Source of the DNA: Phoronis australis
Taxonomy: Eukaryota; Phoronida; Phoronidae
Assembly: GCA_002633005.1 (NCBI GenBank)
Contig: NMRA01000252.1
Location: 425,641-489,640, forward strand
DNA: 64,000 bases
Direction of reading: 5' to 3'
A program made the translations under genes and the position numbers. Shown here piece by piece: positions 33,441-43,082 of the stretch. Below the pieces are notes generated by a model. It did not search any database. It was given only the letters and a program-made list of their open reading frames with translations, and was not told the DNA's origin. Each line of letters starts with the position of its first letter. Positions within the stretch are counted from its first letter, which is position 1.

Positions 33441-34413
33441 AACGCACCGATTTTTAGCATACGAACCTACGAAAAGTCTCATACGAAAAACTGTAGTCTG
33501 CATACACATGGGCGGCGAGCCAAAGGGGACTGGGGGCTTTAGTACCTCCACACAATTCTTTCAGTACTGCGCCGCCCATGAACAGTGGTTTAGATCACAA
33601 CCAAGTGTTCAAGAGCAGAAGGACCCTCCACGGCCACGTAAGAAAACAACACGTGATTATCGGATGATCACGTGACAACAGCCACTAGTTGCTTGAGAAC
33701 AAACACCGGCACTGTCGTGCCCGGAAATAAACAAGATGTTCTGTCTCGTCACGAGAAAACTGACGAAAGATGGTGTTCTCAGCGCATAGTCTATTATTAA
33801 GAGACAATAAACACTTAAGTATGGCTTTTTAAAGCTAAATCACGTTGCTTGTTGGGCTACCGTGTGTCGTAACAATTGAAAAACGTATCACCTGACAACG
33901 TAAATCACGGAATCAAAAAATACTGTACACCACAATGAAAAAAATATTCAAGATCAGTTCGCCTAGAGATCAGAACTATACTGAGATACACAAATAAGGT
34001 GGCGTGGGGGGTCGCGAGACCGAAAGTACACTATGCAAAGTATCTGAATTGAAAACTGCACCCTAGACATTTTTTGATCCCCAGTGGTTGCTCATACGCG
34101 TATTTTATGCATCTCGGCATTACTCGTAGACAAATCTTGGCCCACTTTCATTTAGACAAGATAGACTTGCAGAACACATGCCTTGGGTTGTTCTAGAGAA
34201 AGCACTTTAGTTGTCAGCAATGCATTACATTGTTTCGTAATGGTCACCAGTGATAACCTAGCAACGCCTTCATTCGACATAGTAGCACCCAAATGTGTCT
34301 TCACATGCTTTAGCACAGAAAACGATCTCTCTGCACCGCAGGGACCAATAGAGACTAAACACATCAATATCCGCTCCCTGAAGTTTGGAAAGATGCCGTC
34401 TGCGTGCTTAAGT
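33441..34413. repeat. Duplicated segment B, copy 1 (hAT 3' part)
   Basis: From ACGCACCGATTTTTAGCATA to the single N at 34414 this matches 34529-35501 at about 95 percent. It holds the C-terminal hAT dimerisation fragment on the minus strand and its 3' flank. The copy stops exactly at a single-N contig join. Confidence 0.92.
34152..34413 (-). pseudogene. hAT transposase C-terminal dimerisation fragment, copy 1
   Basis: The minus strand encodes GPCGAERSFSVLKHVKTHLG followed by TMSNEGVARLSLVTI, the classic hAT C-terminal dimerisation block (AERSFS.LK..KT.L...M...RL..L). The frame begins at the single-N join and is only about 85 residues, so it is a fragment with no start. Confidence 0.85.
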
Positions 34414-34528
34414 NCCCCCCACTTCAGTGCTATGCGCATCTACAATCGTGGTTCAGTTTGCACAAATGCGTACAGCCGGACAAAAAGTTGGGCTCCCCCT
34501 TGTGATATCCTAGATCCGCCGCTGTACA

Positions 34529-35501
34529 CGCACCGATTTTTAGCATACGAGCGTACGAAAAGTCTCATACGAAAAAATGAGGTCTGCATACACATGGGCG
34601 GCGAGCCAAAGGGGGCTGGGGCTTTAGTACCCCCACACACTTCTTTCAGTACTGCGCCGCCCATGAACAGTGGTTTAGATCACAACCAAGTGTTCAAGAG
34701 CATAAGGAGCCCCCACGGCCACGTAAGAAAACAACACGTGATTATCGGATGATCACGTGACAACAGCCACTAGTTGCTTGAGATCAAACACCGACAATGT
34801 CGTGCCCGGAAATAAACAAGATGTTCTGTCTCGTTACGAGAAAACTGACGAAAGATGGTGTTCTCAGCGCATAGTCTATTATTAAAAGAGACAATAAACA
34901 CTTAGGTATGGCTTTTTAAAGCTAAATCACGTTGCTTGTTGGGCTACCGTGTGTCGTAATAATTGAAAAACGTATCACCTGACAACGTAAATCACGGAAT
35001 CAAAAAATACTGTACACCATAATGAAAAAAATATTCAAGATCAGTTCGCCTAGAGATCAGAATTATACTGAGATACACAAATAAGGTGGCGTGGTGGGTC
35101 GCGAGACCAAAAGTACACTATGCAAAGTATCTGAATTGAAAACTGCACCCTAGACATTTTTTGACCCCCTGTGGTTGCTCATACGCGTATTTTATGCATC
35201 TCGGCATTACTCGTAGACAAATCTTAGCCCACTTTCATTTAGACAAGATAGACTTGCAGAAAACATGCCTTGGGTTGTTCTAGAGAAAGCGCTTTAGTTG
35301 TCAGCAATGCATTACATTGTTTCGTAATGGTCACCAGTGATAACCTAGCAACGCCTTCATTCGACATAATAGCACCCAAATGTGTCTTCACATGCTTTAG
35401 CACAGAAAACGATCTCTCCGCACCGCAGGGACCAATAGAGACTAAACACATCCGCTCCCTGAAGTTTGGAAAGATGCCGTCTGCGTGCTTAAGTGTGGAT
35501 C
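34529..35501. repeat. Duplicated segment B, copy 2
   Basis: Second copy of 33441-34413. Unlike copy 1 it continues without interruption into 35502-36512, where the upstream part of the transposase lies. It is preceded at about 34503-34522 by ATATCCTAGATCCGCCGCTG, a hAT-like right terminus. Confidence 0.92.
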
Positions 35502-35523
35502 GCAAATTACTGTTACTTGGCAA
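35239..35523 (-). pseudogene. hAT transposase C-terminal dimerisation fragment, copy 2
   Basis: Same block as copy 1 (GPCGAERSFSVLKHVKTHLG) with a few changes and a small deletion (RERMCLV instead of RERILMCLV). Upstream it extends through KHADGIFPNFRER. This one is continuous with the rest of the element toward 36.5 kb. Confidence 0.85.
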
Positions 35524-36139
35524 TTCCTCTCAACTTCGAGCATTTCCAAAAGACCCCCAGCGTCGGAGATCTGGCTGAAATATAAGCAAAGATATTGATA
35601 CTTTTATGGTTCTACCATTAGGCCTACAGAGGTCAAACCGTAATTTAATAGAATACATGACTGGTTGCTCGTAAATGCGTCGTAGAATTACTCGCCATCA
35701 GGAATTTGTTAATGGCAAGTCTTTGTCACAGAAATGGAGCCAAACCTCCAGTGAACCCAAGTCTGCATCCCTCATACCGGTGATGGCACAAAAAATGACA
35801 GCTTTCATCTGCCTGTTGGCTTTTGAAAACCTGGTGGTTAGCTAATGTCAGAGGTTGACTAGGAAAGGTAGCAATACTCACTAGAAGAAAGAAGTATTGG
35901 CAACTAATCTAACAACGCACTATGTGACATAAAATTTTGGATGTAATGCTTATAAAGAGCTAAGTGGAAATACAAACTAGAATCAGTTTGTGTGCGTACG
36001 TATACCGTTTGTTTTACTGGGTAAATATGTTATGTCCGAAAATAATTTCTATTTCGCTTCCATTGTACACAAACACCAAATTTAAAAGTAAGTCAGAAAA
36101 CCGACTTTTTCACAAAATGTGCAGTATTTTAATGTATTA
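35524..36139. other. Between hAT fragments, degenerate
   Basis: No intact frame. Given the fragments on both sides it is probably decayed transposase or intron sequence of the same element. Confidence 0.4.
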
Positions 36140-36512
36140 CTTGAGTGTTTCTGCATGAACGTTCGCAATTTGCTTCTGGTGTCTGGACTGCCGAAGAATC
36201 TGAATATGCGATGCAATGTTCACAGCTATGGATTGTGCATTCAACCTAGCCATCTTGTATGTTTGTTCTTAATACTTGCACGTCGTCAACTGCTGTGTCA
36301 ATTAGCTTGTAGGTCTCAACAATGTCATTATCTCGTTTTTGCAGCTTGGCAATCAGCACCTTGAGTTTGTCACGTCCATTCAAATGAGTTTCAAGCGTAA
36401 CTATAGTTGCCCATTCATCATAGACTGCTTCAATCTTGCGCTTTTGTCGAAGACGATGTATCCAATTGGCATCTCTTGCATTTTCCGAATAAACGTTCCA
36501 ATGTCTAAACAC
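36140..36512 (-). pseudogene. hAT-type transposase fragment, internal part
   Basis: The minus-strand frame has ARDANWIHRLRQKRKIEAVY, then KLQKRDNDIVETYKLIDTAV and DDVQVLRTNIQDG, a stop, and then SHIQILRQSRHQKQIANV in another segment. It matches 21205-21552. With the dimerisation block at 35239-35523 in the same orientation, this is one broken element. Confidence 0.7.
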
Positions 36513-36534
36513 TTGAAACCCCGAAGTTGTAACA

Positions 36535-36750
36535 TTACATAAACGCCCATAGGCATGGACGTTTCATTGGGTGGGCCTTTTTGCGGAAATTAACGGTATA
36601 GAAGACGGCCGTGATACTTATTGCGGGTAGGAAGACGGTCAGTGCTGAGGTAAGAACCAGGGCTCCTAGGAGGGCTACTGAACACCTCGCGAGTCCTACA
36701 AGACCTTGCTGAGAGAGTACAACCCACGTGCTATTTCTGGTACTGTACAA
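36535..36750 (-). other. Hydrophobic open frame, unassigned
   Basis: A 71-residue minus-strand frame with a long hydrophobic run (CSVALLGALVLTSALTVFLP...AISITAVFYTV) followed by basic residues. It could be one exon of a membrane protein or chance. No splice partners or family recognised. Confidence 0.15.
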
Positions 36751-37397
36751 TGTCTCTCTTGACGATAATGGCTGAATTTTCAGATGTATCGATAGGAAAA
36801 TTTCTGTAGTGAAAGAGAATCTAACAGAAATGGTACAAAAACTACATTTTTAACAAAAACACAAATGCGCTGAAGATTTTTTTAGAACTTCCTTTTGTCC
36901 TTGTTGTTCGGTACTATACATCCAACCTGGCACAAGTCCAGCACATTGATACTGAGATGGAGGACTGGTTTGCAAATAGCGATATCTATTTTCTTCAAAT
37001 GGAGTCATTACATACATGTATACTGAGTCTTAAACCAAAGTGTAAGAGGCAGATCTGTACCGTTTGCCATATACTTCTCGAGTAATAAACACACATACAA
37101 CTGTACTGACGTGTTTGGACTGGTCATGGAGAGTACGGCGTTGTCATGCCAACCAAAATAGGCCAAAAGAGTCCCCGACAAGGCGTACTTTATGAAATCC
37201 TTTACTTAGTTACACATGACTTGTTGCAATGAATGTGTCAGCATGCAATCAATGAAAGAGTAGCCGTTGAATGTCACTTTAATTGATAGGGTGCCTTTAC
37301 TGACTATGTTCCAGAGTTTTCACTCACAACGAGAAACTTTCACTGTCATTTTTTTACATTTGTCCTTGTTTGACAAAATGTTTGTGTTTGAGAACCA
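36751..37397. other. Non-coding stretch
   Basis: AT-rich, nothing recognised. Confidence 0.4.
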
Positions 37398-37693
37398 CCA
37401 TGTAACAATAGACAACACCCATGTAACCATAGACAACCACCATGTATGTAGAAGATCGCCTGTGTTGTAGGACCTCACAAGATAATGGTGAGGTAAATGA
37501 GTTTGGTACAGAATTATTAGATTTTTGTCAAAGAAATGAGATAAGAATTCTGAATGGAAGAGTAGGGAAAGATACAGACATTGGTAGTGTAACATGTGTA
37601 ACTTATAATGGATCTAGTGTTGTTGATTATGTCATGATGAGCAGGGATTTATTGTACTGTGTGGACGGTTTTGAAATCGGTGAAATATGTGAN

Positions 37694-37784
<91 letters not shown>

Positions 37785-37848
37785 AACCATAGACAACCCC
37801 CATGTAACCATAGACAACCACCATGTAATCATTGACAACAGCCATGTA
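37398..37848. repeat. CCATGTAACCATAGACAAC tandem repeat split by an insertion
   Basis: Copies of a roughly 19-base unit occur at 37398-37446 and again at 37782-37848, with a LINE fragment and (AT)n (37694-37780) between. A single N at 37693 marks a contig join in the middle, so the split may be a real insertion or an assembly product. Confidence 0.8.
37455..37692 (+). pseudogene. Non-LTR retrotransposon endonuclease fragment
   Basis: The plus strand reads SQDNGEVNEFGTELLDFCQR, then IRILNGRVGKDTDIGSVTCV and NGSSVVDYVMMSRDLL. This matches the C-terminal half of the AP-endonuclease domain of LINE-type elements (LL.FC....I.NGR...D..G..T...NG.SVVDYV). It ends at the N/(AT)n junction; no reverse transcriptase is present. 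Confidence 0.8.
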
Positions 37849-37859
37849 ATGCAACGTAC

Positions 37860-38485
37860 ATGAGAAAGGTAGTTGATTTTTGTAATTTGTAGTTTAAGTT
37901 ATATTATATTTTATGACACCTACTCTCAAAATATATGTATGCAATTATCATATTCGAGTTTTGCATGACTGTCCAAACTCGTCATGAGCAACTGACTGTG
38001 CAGTTTTGCATCGAGCCGGTGGTGTTTTCAACTTATTGCTATTGTATGCATGGACACCTGCAGAAAGTAACTCATTGCTTTACATATAAACTAGTAACGT
38101 GATAAAAATTGTCAACTGCTTTCGAAATCACGGCCAAAAACTTGCTGTCCGACTCAAGGCGCAGACAATACTGTATCTCTCAGAAATATCTGAGATGTGT
38201 TGCTTTCTACGACGTAAAGCACGTAAATTTCCCATCACTGAAGTTCAAACATTACTGAACCGACTGTTGCAACGACTTCGAACTGGAGGAAATACATATA
38301 AGAAAGACCGCAAGGATTGGCGCGCTAATGACTCATTACACCGATTTCCACTTCTGGCATGCAGAACTGCCCATCTTCTTGAATTTCTCCAATGCCAGTT
38401 TACAGCCCTTCTTAGTGAGACAAAGTCTTTTAATGTTAGTGACAAATTGCCACATATTTTGTGTATACGTCCTTTCAACTCCAAG
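37860..38485. other. Non-coding stretch
   Basis: Overlapping open frames on both strands at 38099-38509 conflict with each other and show no domain. Otherwise AT-rich. Confidence 0.4.
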
Positions 38486-38768
38486 CGCAAGGGTGCCATG
38501 GCCCCCTAAAATTCTCCCAGATACCATTTGGCTGTCCGGGGTACGAATTGCTGACTAGCATATGTGCACACCCAACGGGGCTCTGGGGTGAATACACAAT
38601 TCATAGGCCTTGAACACACCCCTTTTACCTTTTTTGGTAATAAGGTCCACAAACGCAAAAATTCGAGACCCTGCATCCCTACATTTTAGGCTGGGCGCGC
38701 GCATGTGGCGAAATTCTGGGTATTCTTGTGCCCTGCCCCCCAAATCAAAATTCTGGATACGCCCCTGC
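38486..38768. mobile_element. hAT-like short element, 283 bp
   Basis: Left part GCAAGGGTGCCATGGCCCCC and TAAAATTCTCCCAGATACCA; right end CAAAATTCTGGATACGCCCC. Shares CCATGGCCCCCTAAAATTCT-type and CATTTGGCTGTCCGGGG-type sequence with 26667-26829 and 40433-40834. Non-coding. Confidence 0.6.
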
Positions 38769-38789
38769 AGATGGGGTGGGGATTTGTTA

Positions 38790-39462
38790 AAATATTTGCC
38801 TCTAATGGTCTGCAGTTGTAACAAATTTCTCAGTTCCATTATTGTTTAAGTCTTCGTTGTCCATCCTTCATATTTTGGTTCTTCTTCGTAGTCGAACAGG
38901 TCAATGTCTTCTTGCCGTCAAAGCTCAATTGACATGCACTGGCTTTTTGGAGCGTTACATGTACCAACAAGTTCATGAATAATTCCAGGAGTTATAGACT
39001 TGTCCAATTTGACGTAGGCAGTTGCTTAACGTTTGGCATGGCAAATTTTATTTTCGATTCTAATGGATCTGCACCAGATTTCATTCCGATATGCTTGAAC
39101 CCTCAAATGATCTCTAAATCTTTCCGTGGAAAAGTTTTGTCCGATTCGCCAAATCATGAATTTCGTTGGAGTACCTCAGTGTTACGGTCATATCGAAGGT
39201 AACAATTCTGACACATCTAAAACATTAAGAAAGCTAAGAGGAACGTGCCATCTGCCATCACCTTACTCAACTTGACCCTGGTGCATGACTTCCCTAATGT
39301 TTTCAAAACATCAATCACGCGTGGTGTACCACCACATATATCTTTTACTGCAATGCAATCTCGTTCTAAATCTGTCTCTACATGCTTTCGTACTCTTCGC
39401 TCGGTGTATTCTTCATCTTTTCCTTCTCGTTCTACTTTTGACCTCTTCGTAAATTAACTCTT
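38790..39462 (-). pseudogene. Decayed coding sequence, probably transposon-derived
   Basis: Minus-strand translation gives coding-like pieces broken by stops: EYTERRVRKHVETDLERDCI...GGTPRVIDVLKTLGKSCTRV, then KHIGMKSGADPLESKIKFAM...NVKQLPTSNWTSL, then ASACQLSFDGKKTLTCSTTK. At least three in-frame stops or shifts. I do not recognise the family. Confidence 0.35.
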
Positions 39463-39897
39463 GTGATCAAACTCTTTTTCTCTTATAGATGTAATTGTTT
39501 GAACTGGTTTCGCACCTCTCCTCCAGAACAGTGTTGGGAATGCACCCATATATGTTTACTCTGAAACATTCCAAACAGCTGTGTTCGTGCAATGTTAGAT
39601 ATCTAATCCTTATTACTTGATCGCCGTGATCTGCGATGACGTGGCCAACTACTTCAGCATTGTGATCTGTGGCAATACAAAGTATTAGCACATGTTTTTT
39701 ACATCAAATTCACTCTATCCAAAAAGGTTATTGACAATGGCCTGACACTTCTTATATGTGTTCTTACTTTAATACACCATTTTCAAATACATTCAATCTT
39801 TTTCAAGTCACTCATCTGAGTACAGTTATCGAGAACTAATTCTTAAACAGCTCAAGATGAGTTCGTACATGTATACTTTTCAAAAATCTACTCATGA
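39463..39897. other. Non-coding stretch
   Basis: Short minus-strand frame at 39467-39691 without recognisable content; otherwise nothing. Confidence 0.4.
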
Positions 39898-40012
39898 CGA
39901 GTCCGTACAGTTGGCTCAGGCGAGTCCGTACAGTTGGCTCAGACGAGTCCGTACAGTTGGCTCAGGCGAGTCCGTACAGTTGGCTCAGACGAGTCCGTAC
40001 AGTTGTTTGTCT
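39898..40012. repeat. 23-bp tandem repeat, five copies
   Basis: Unit CGAGTCCGTACAGTTGGCTC plus AGG or AGA starts at 39898, 39921, 39944, 39967 and 39990. Copies alternate at one base (G/A), suggesting a 46-bp higher-order unit. The last copy is truncated. Confidence 0.95.
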
Positions 40013-40182
40013 GACTGCCTAATTTTACACTTTCCATATCGTGGTTGACCGAGCAGAGTTTTAGCTGAAACTTTTGTAGCGCACTCACCTCTTCATAAAC
40101 TATTACTTACAGTACCTTGTACGCTATCTAACGTATTAAATCGACTGCATAACGACATAGTGCATCATTTTATAGCAAACTT

Positions 40183-40870
40183 TAGAGGCGGATCTAGGAT
40201 ATCATAAGGGGAGCCCAACATTTTGTGTCGGGCAAATGCGCAAAGCACGAGTGCATGTGCTCACCCAGCCTGAAATATGAATGGGCTCGAATTTCTGGAC
40301 CTTCTACTAAAATACAAAAGGAGGACTAAAACTAAAAATGGGAAAACGATTGTGAAGGTTGGTGCACCTCGACTGACACTTGCAATCGGGTCTGAGCCCC
40401 CTCCCCTTTAAGCCGCATGTTAATTACGCTGTCAGTGGCGGATCTAGGATACCACAAGGGGGGGCAACATGTTGCATTGGAGAATTGTTCAAAGTGCGAC
40501 TGTATGTGCACTGGCGGCTTGAATGTTGCGGGGGCCGGGGATGTGGACTTTGTGTTCAGAAAATCCATCGATGGACTAAAAAAACGAGAACACGATTCCG
40601 CCGCGACCCTCATACTGAACTCAATATTCCCTCACGCTTCACGTTGTTGCTGTTTCATTTAGCTTGCGGCAACGAAGGGAGGAAGGAGAGAATCCAGGAG
40701 TTGGGGGTGGCAGGGCAGTGTTTTAGTCAGGATTTTGCCCGTCAGACATTCGTACCCCCGAACTGCCAAATGGAATTTGGGAGAAGTTTAGGGGGAGGCA
40801 TGGCTTCCTTGGTCCCCCTCTAAATCCGCCACTGGGGCCCCCTTGCTCCCCCCCCCCAAATCCGCCTATG
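40183..40870. mobile_element. hAT-like element with a second one nested inside
   Basis: The outer element starts TTAGAGGCGGATCTAGGATA and ends CCAAATCCGCCTATGG. Inside it, 40433-40834 starts CAGTGGCGGATCTAGGATAC and ends TCTAAATCCGCCACTG, with perfect 12-base termini (CAGTGGCGGATC / its complement allowing one change). The outer left half matches 41166-41533 and 28236-28580 in order. Non-coding. Confidence 0.75.
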
Positions 40871-41165
40871 GCAGCCTGGGGGAGGGGGTTGAACACCCTA
40901 TGAACTTTCGCCGATATTCATGAATTTTTCACAGCACCACGGCTACAAAGTTGCACTGGCCGGTCTTTGCTGGTCACACTAACGTGAGAAGCTTTCAGCG
41001 CTTGCCTCGACTAGTAAGCTTTTGAGCAGAACTGCTTCTAATTACATGTAAAGATCGATTTCCACGCTTTAAAGACAATCTTGTTCGACTGGTGCTGTGT
41101 TCCTCACATCAAATTGCTTATGACGACGCCGTAGTCATCATGACCAGTCCAAACACGTAGTACAG

Positions 41166-41533
41166 CTGTGGCGGATCTAGGATATCATAAGGATGCCCAA
41201 ATTCTTGTCTCGGGCAATAGCACAAAGCACGATTGCAGGCACACAAGCAGCTTCCACGATAGGGGGCCTGGAATTTCAGAGGATGTGAGCCCGTTACTAA
41301 AAATAAACGGAGAACTAAAAAACAAAAAGCGGGAAAACCGTTGCGCCAGGAAAACCATTTCTGCCGTCGTCTGTTTCGTACACTTGCAAACGGGTCTGAG
41401 CTCCCCCCTAAGCCGTACGTTAATTGCCGATATCATTAACTCAATATTTCCTCGCGCTCCAACTGATTTGTTTTTTGCGGCAGCCAAGGGTGGGGCGGTC
41501 CCCGTGCCCCCCACCCCCTTAAATCCGCTTGTA
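41166..41533. mobile_element. hAT-like short element, 368 bp, with probable 8-bp TSD
   Basis: Left end CTGTGGCGGATCTAGGATAT; right end TTAAATCCGCTTGTA. Flanks TAGTACAG (41158-41165) and ATGTACAG (41534-41541) agree at 6 of 8 positions, the TSD length expected for hAT. This is the least disturbed full-length copy in the window. Confidence 0.75.
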
Positions 41534-42349
41534 ATGTACAGGTCCCCTTACTGTGCTTACTGAACTCTACCCACAACTGTCAATGAGATAGCACTGCCTG
41601 TGCACGTGCTTCATTTGTCTTGTGATTATTGTTTTGTAACGCGGGAAAACTTCAGACTGCCCCACTGAGATTAACGTAGTCTTCCATAAATAGCAGCATG
41701 ACTAATCAGCTATATATAGCCTCAAGAACTATATAGCACGTGAAACAAAACGCTTTGTTGATTGGTCACTTGAAGAGCTGCGGGAGGTGTGAACCTTTCA
41801 GACAATCAATCCCGCCACAGCCTCGCTCGACACCACAGCGAGTGCACCTATTTTTCAAACGTGTGTGACTGCTGGGTGGATTTTTTTCATCCTCAGGTTT
41901 GTAGAAACTATTGTGTAAAACGTTTTATAGCAAAATTCCTAACTTTATTCGAAGCTAAGTAGCGACGACAAAAACTGTTTAAGGCTGCCATTTTGGTTAG
42001 AATATAGACATTGGCACCGTTGAACTGCCAAGTGGAATCTGGGAGAATTTTAGGCTTTTTTCTAAATCAACTGGAAGTGCTCCGCTTTCTCAACAAATAT
42101 GTTCCGTTGTTCTCACGTAGGCCAAATGAACATTGTATGTGTTCAGGAAAGTGCAAATCGAGTACTCCTACCTCTGTTTTTGGGAATCGAGTAATTTTGA
42201 CCTCGATTCAGTGGATCTGATTCTACAATTGACACCTATTCAACCATTTAGTTCGTGATGCTAGCAATGTTGATGACGTCAACAATTCTGATTGCGCTTG
42301 CGGTTTGTAATTTAAAGTATCCCCAATGCAATAAACAGTTGCGCATATT
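41534..42349. other. Non-coding stretch
   Basis: A fragment at about 42010-42060 (GAACTGCCAAGTGGAATCTG, GGGAGAATTTTAGG) belongs to the 26667/40433 repeat family. Nothing else recognised. Confidence 0.45.
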
Positions 42350-42577
42350 TCAATACGCGCGCTGCGGTTTATATGCTTGCATGTAGCCACGCCACGTTTC
42401 TATTGAATCATAAATTTCAAATTGTCCGAATGTTCTGATTTCTTGCATGATTGATTTGAGCATGTTTATCCTCCTTTGAATTTTTTTATGCACCCGTTTC
42501 CCATGTGTAGGCCCACACAAACTAATTAGGCCTAAACTAAGAGCTATCCCTGCGAAGAGGTGGTTTAACTTGGGCAT
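42350..42577 (-). CDS. Candidate small secreted basic peptide, hypothetical
   Basis: A single-exon 75-residue frame. The first 26 residues (MPKLNHLFAGIALSLGLISL...CGPTHG) look like a signal peptide, followed at once by KR and a basic stretch (KRVHKKIQRR), then an amphipathic MLKSIMQEIR segment and a Tyr-rich end (YMQAYKPQRAY). That is the outline of a short secreted or precursor peptide. I recognise no family and see no promoter or splice signals, so it may be chance. Confidence 0.3.
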   Translation of the reverse strand: MPKLNHLFAGIALSLGLISLCGPTHGKRVHKKIQRRINMLKSIMQEIRTFGQFEIYDSIETWRGYMQAYKPQRAY

Positions 42578-43082
42578 CTCACGTTTTGCAAAATAAAATT
42601 CCTACATGGATTTGGATGTTCACTCCACGGTTGTAATCGTTTTCTCCTGATTATTATTTTCATTAGATTCCGTTCACATGTAACGGAGGTCGCAAAGAAG
42701 CGTCTGACCCACTTGGACTGGTGACTCACCATTTCCTGGTATCTGTTTTCATATGAAAAAGTGTTGCCAACGCAGCTACTTTTCACAAAAACAATAAGTC
42801 TTAGTGACGACATGCGTAGCATAAATAACAATGACAGCTTTTTAATGTCCAGTTTTTGGATCGTTGTGATTTGAAGTGTGTGACTTTGACCTCCTTGGTA
42901 CACTGGCGTGGGGGGTCTTTTTAATTAATTGTGCACCTGGGCCCTTGTTATAAATCAAACTTGAAGCCGGGGAAAACTATTGAAATGATAAAACGTAACT
43001 TAAGCAGTATTGTGAGAGATTCTGTCGATTCATTGGTCAAACATTAACACTGATTCTACATTATCAGGTCACTGACCAGAAT
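42578..43082. other. Upstream flank of the TRIM-NHL gene
   Basis: AT-rich. The last bases before the ATG include CTACATTATCAG followed by GTCACTGACCAGAAT, a plausible acceptor for a 5' UTR exon. No other gene supported. Confidence 0.4.

Noticed and set aside
34183-34752. 189-residue plus-strand frame over the hAT fragments
   Set aside because: Antisense to the conserved hAT dimerisation block and crosses a single N; the minus strand carries the real signal.
38099-38509. Overlapping plus and minus frames
   Set aside because: They contradict each other and neither shows a domain; the 3' end lies in a hAT-like repeat.
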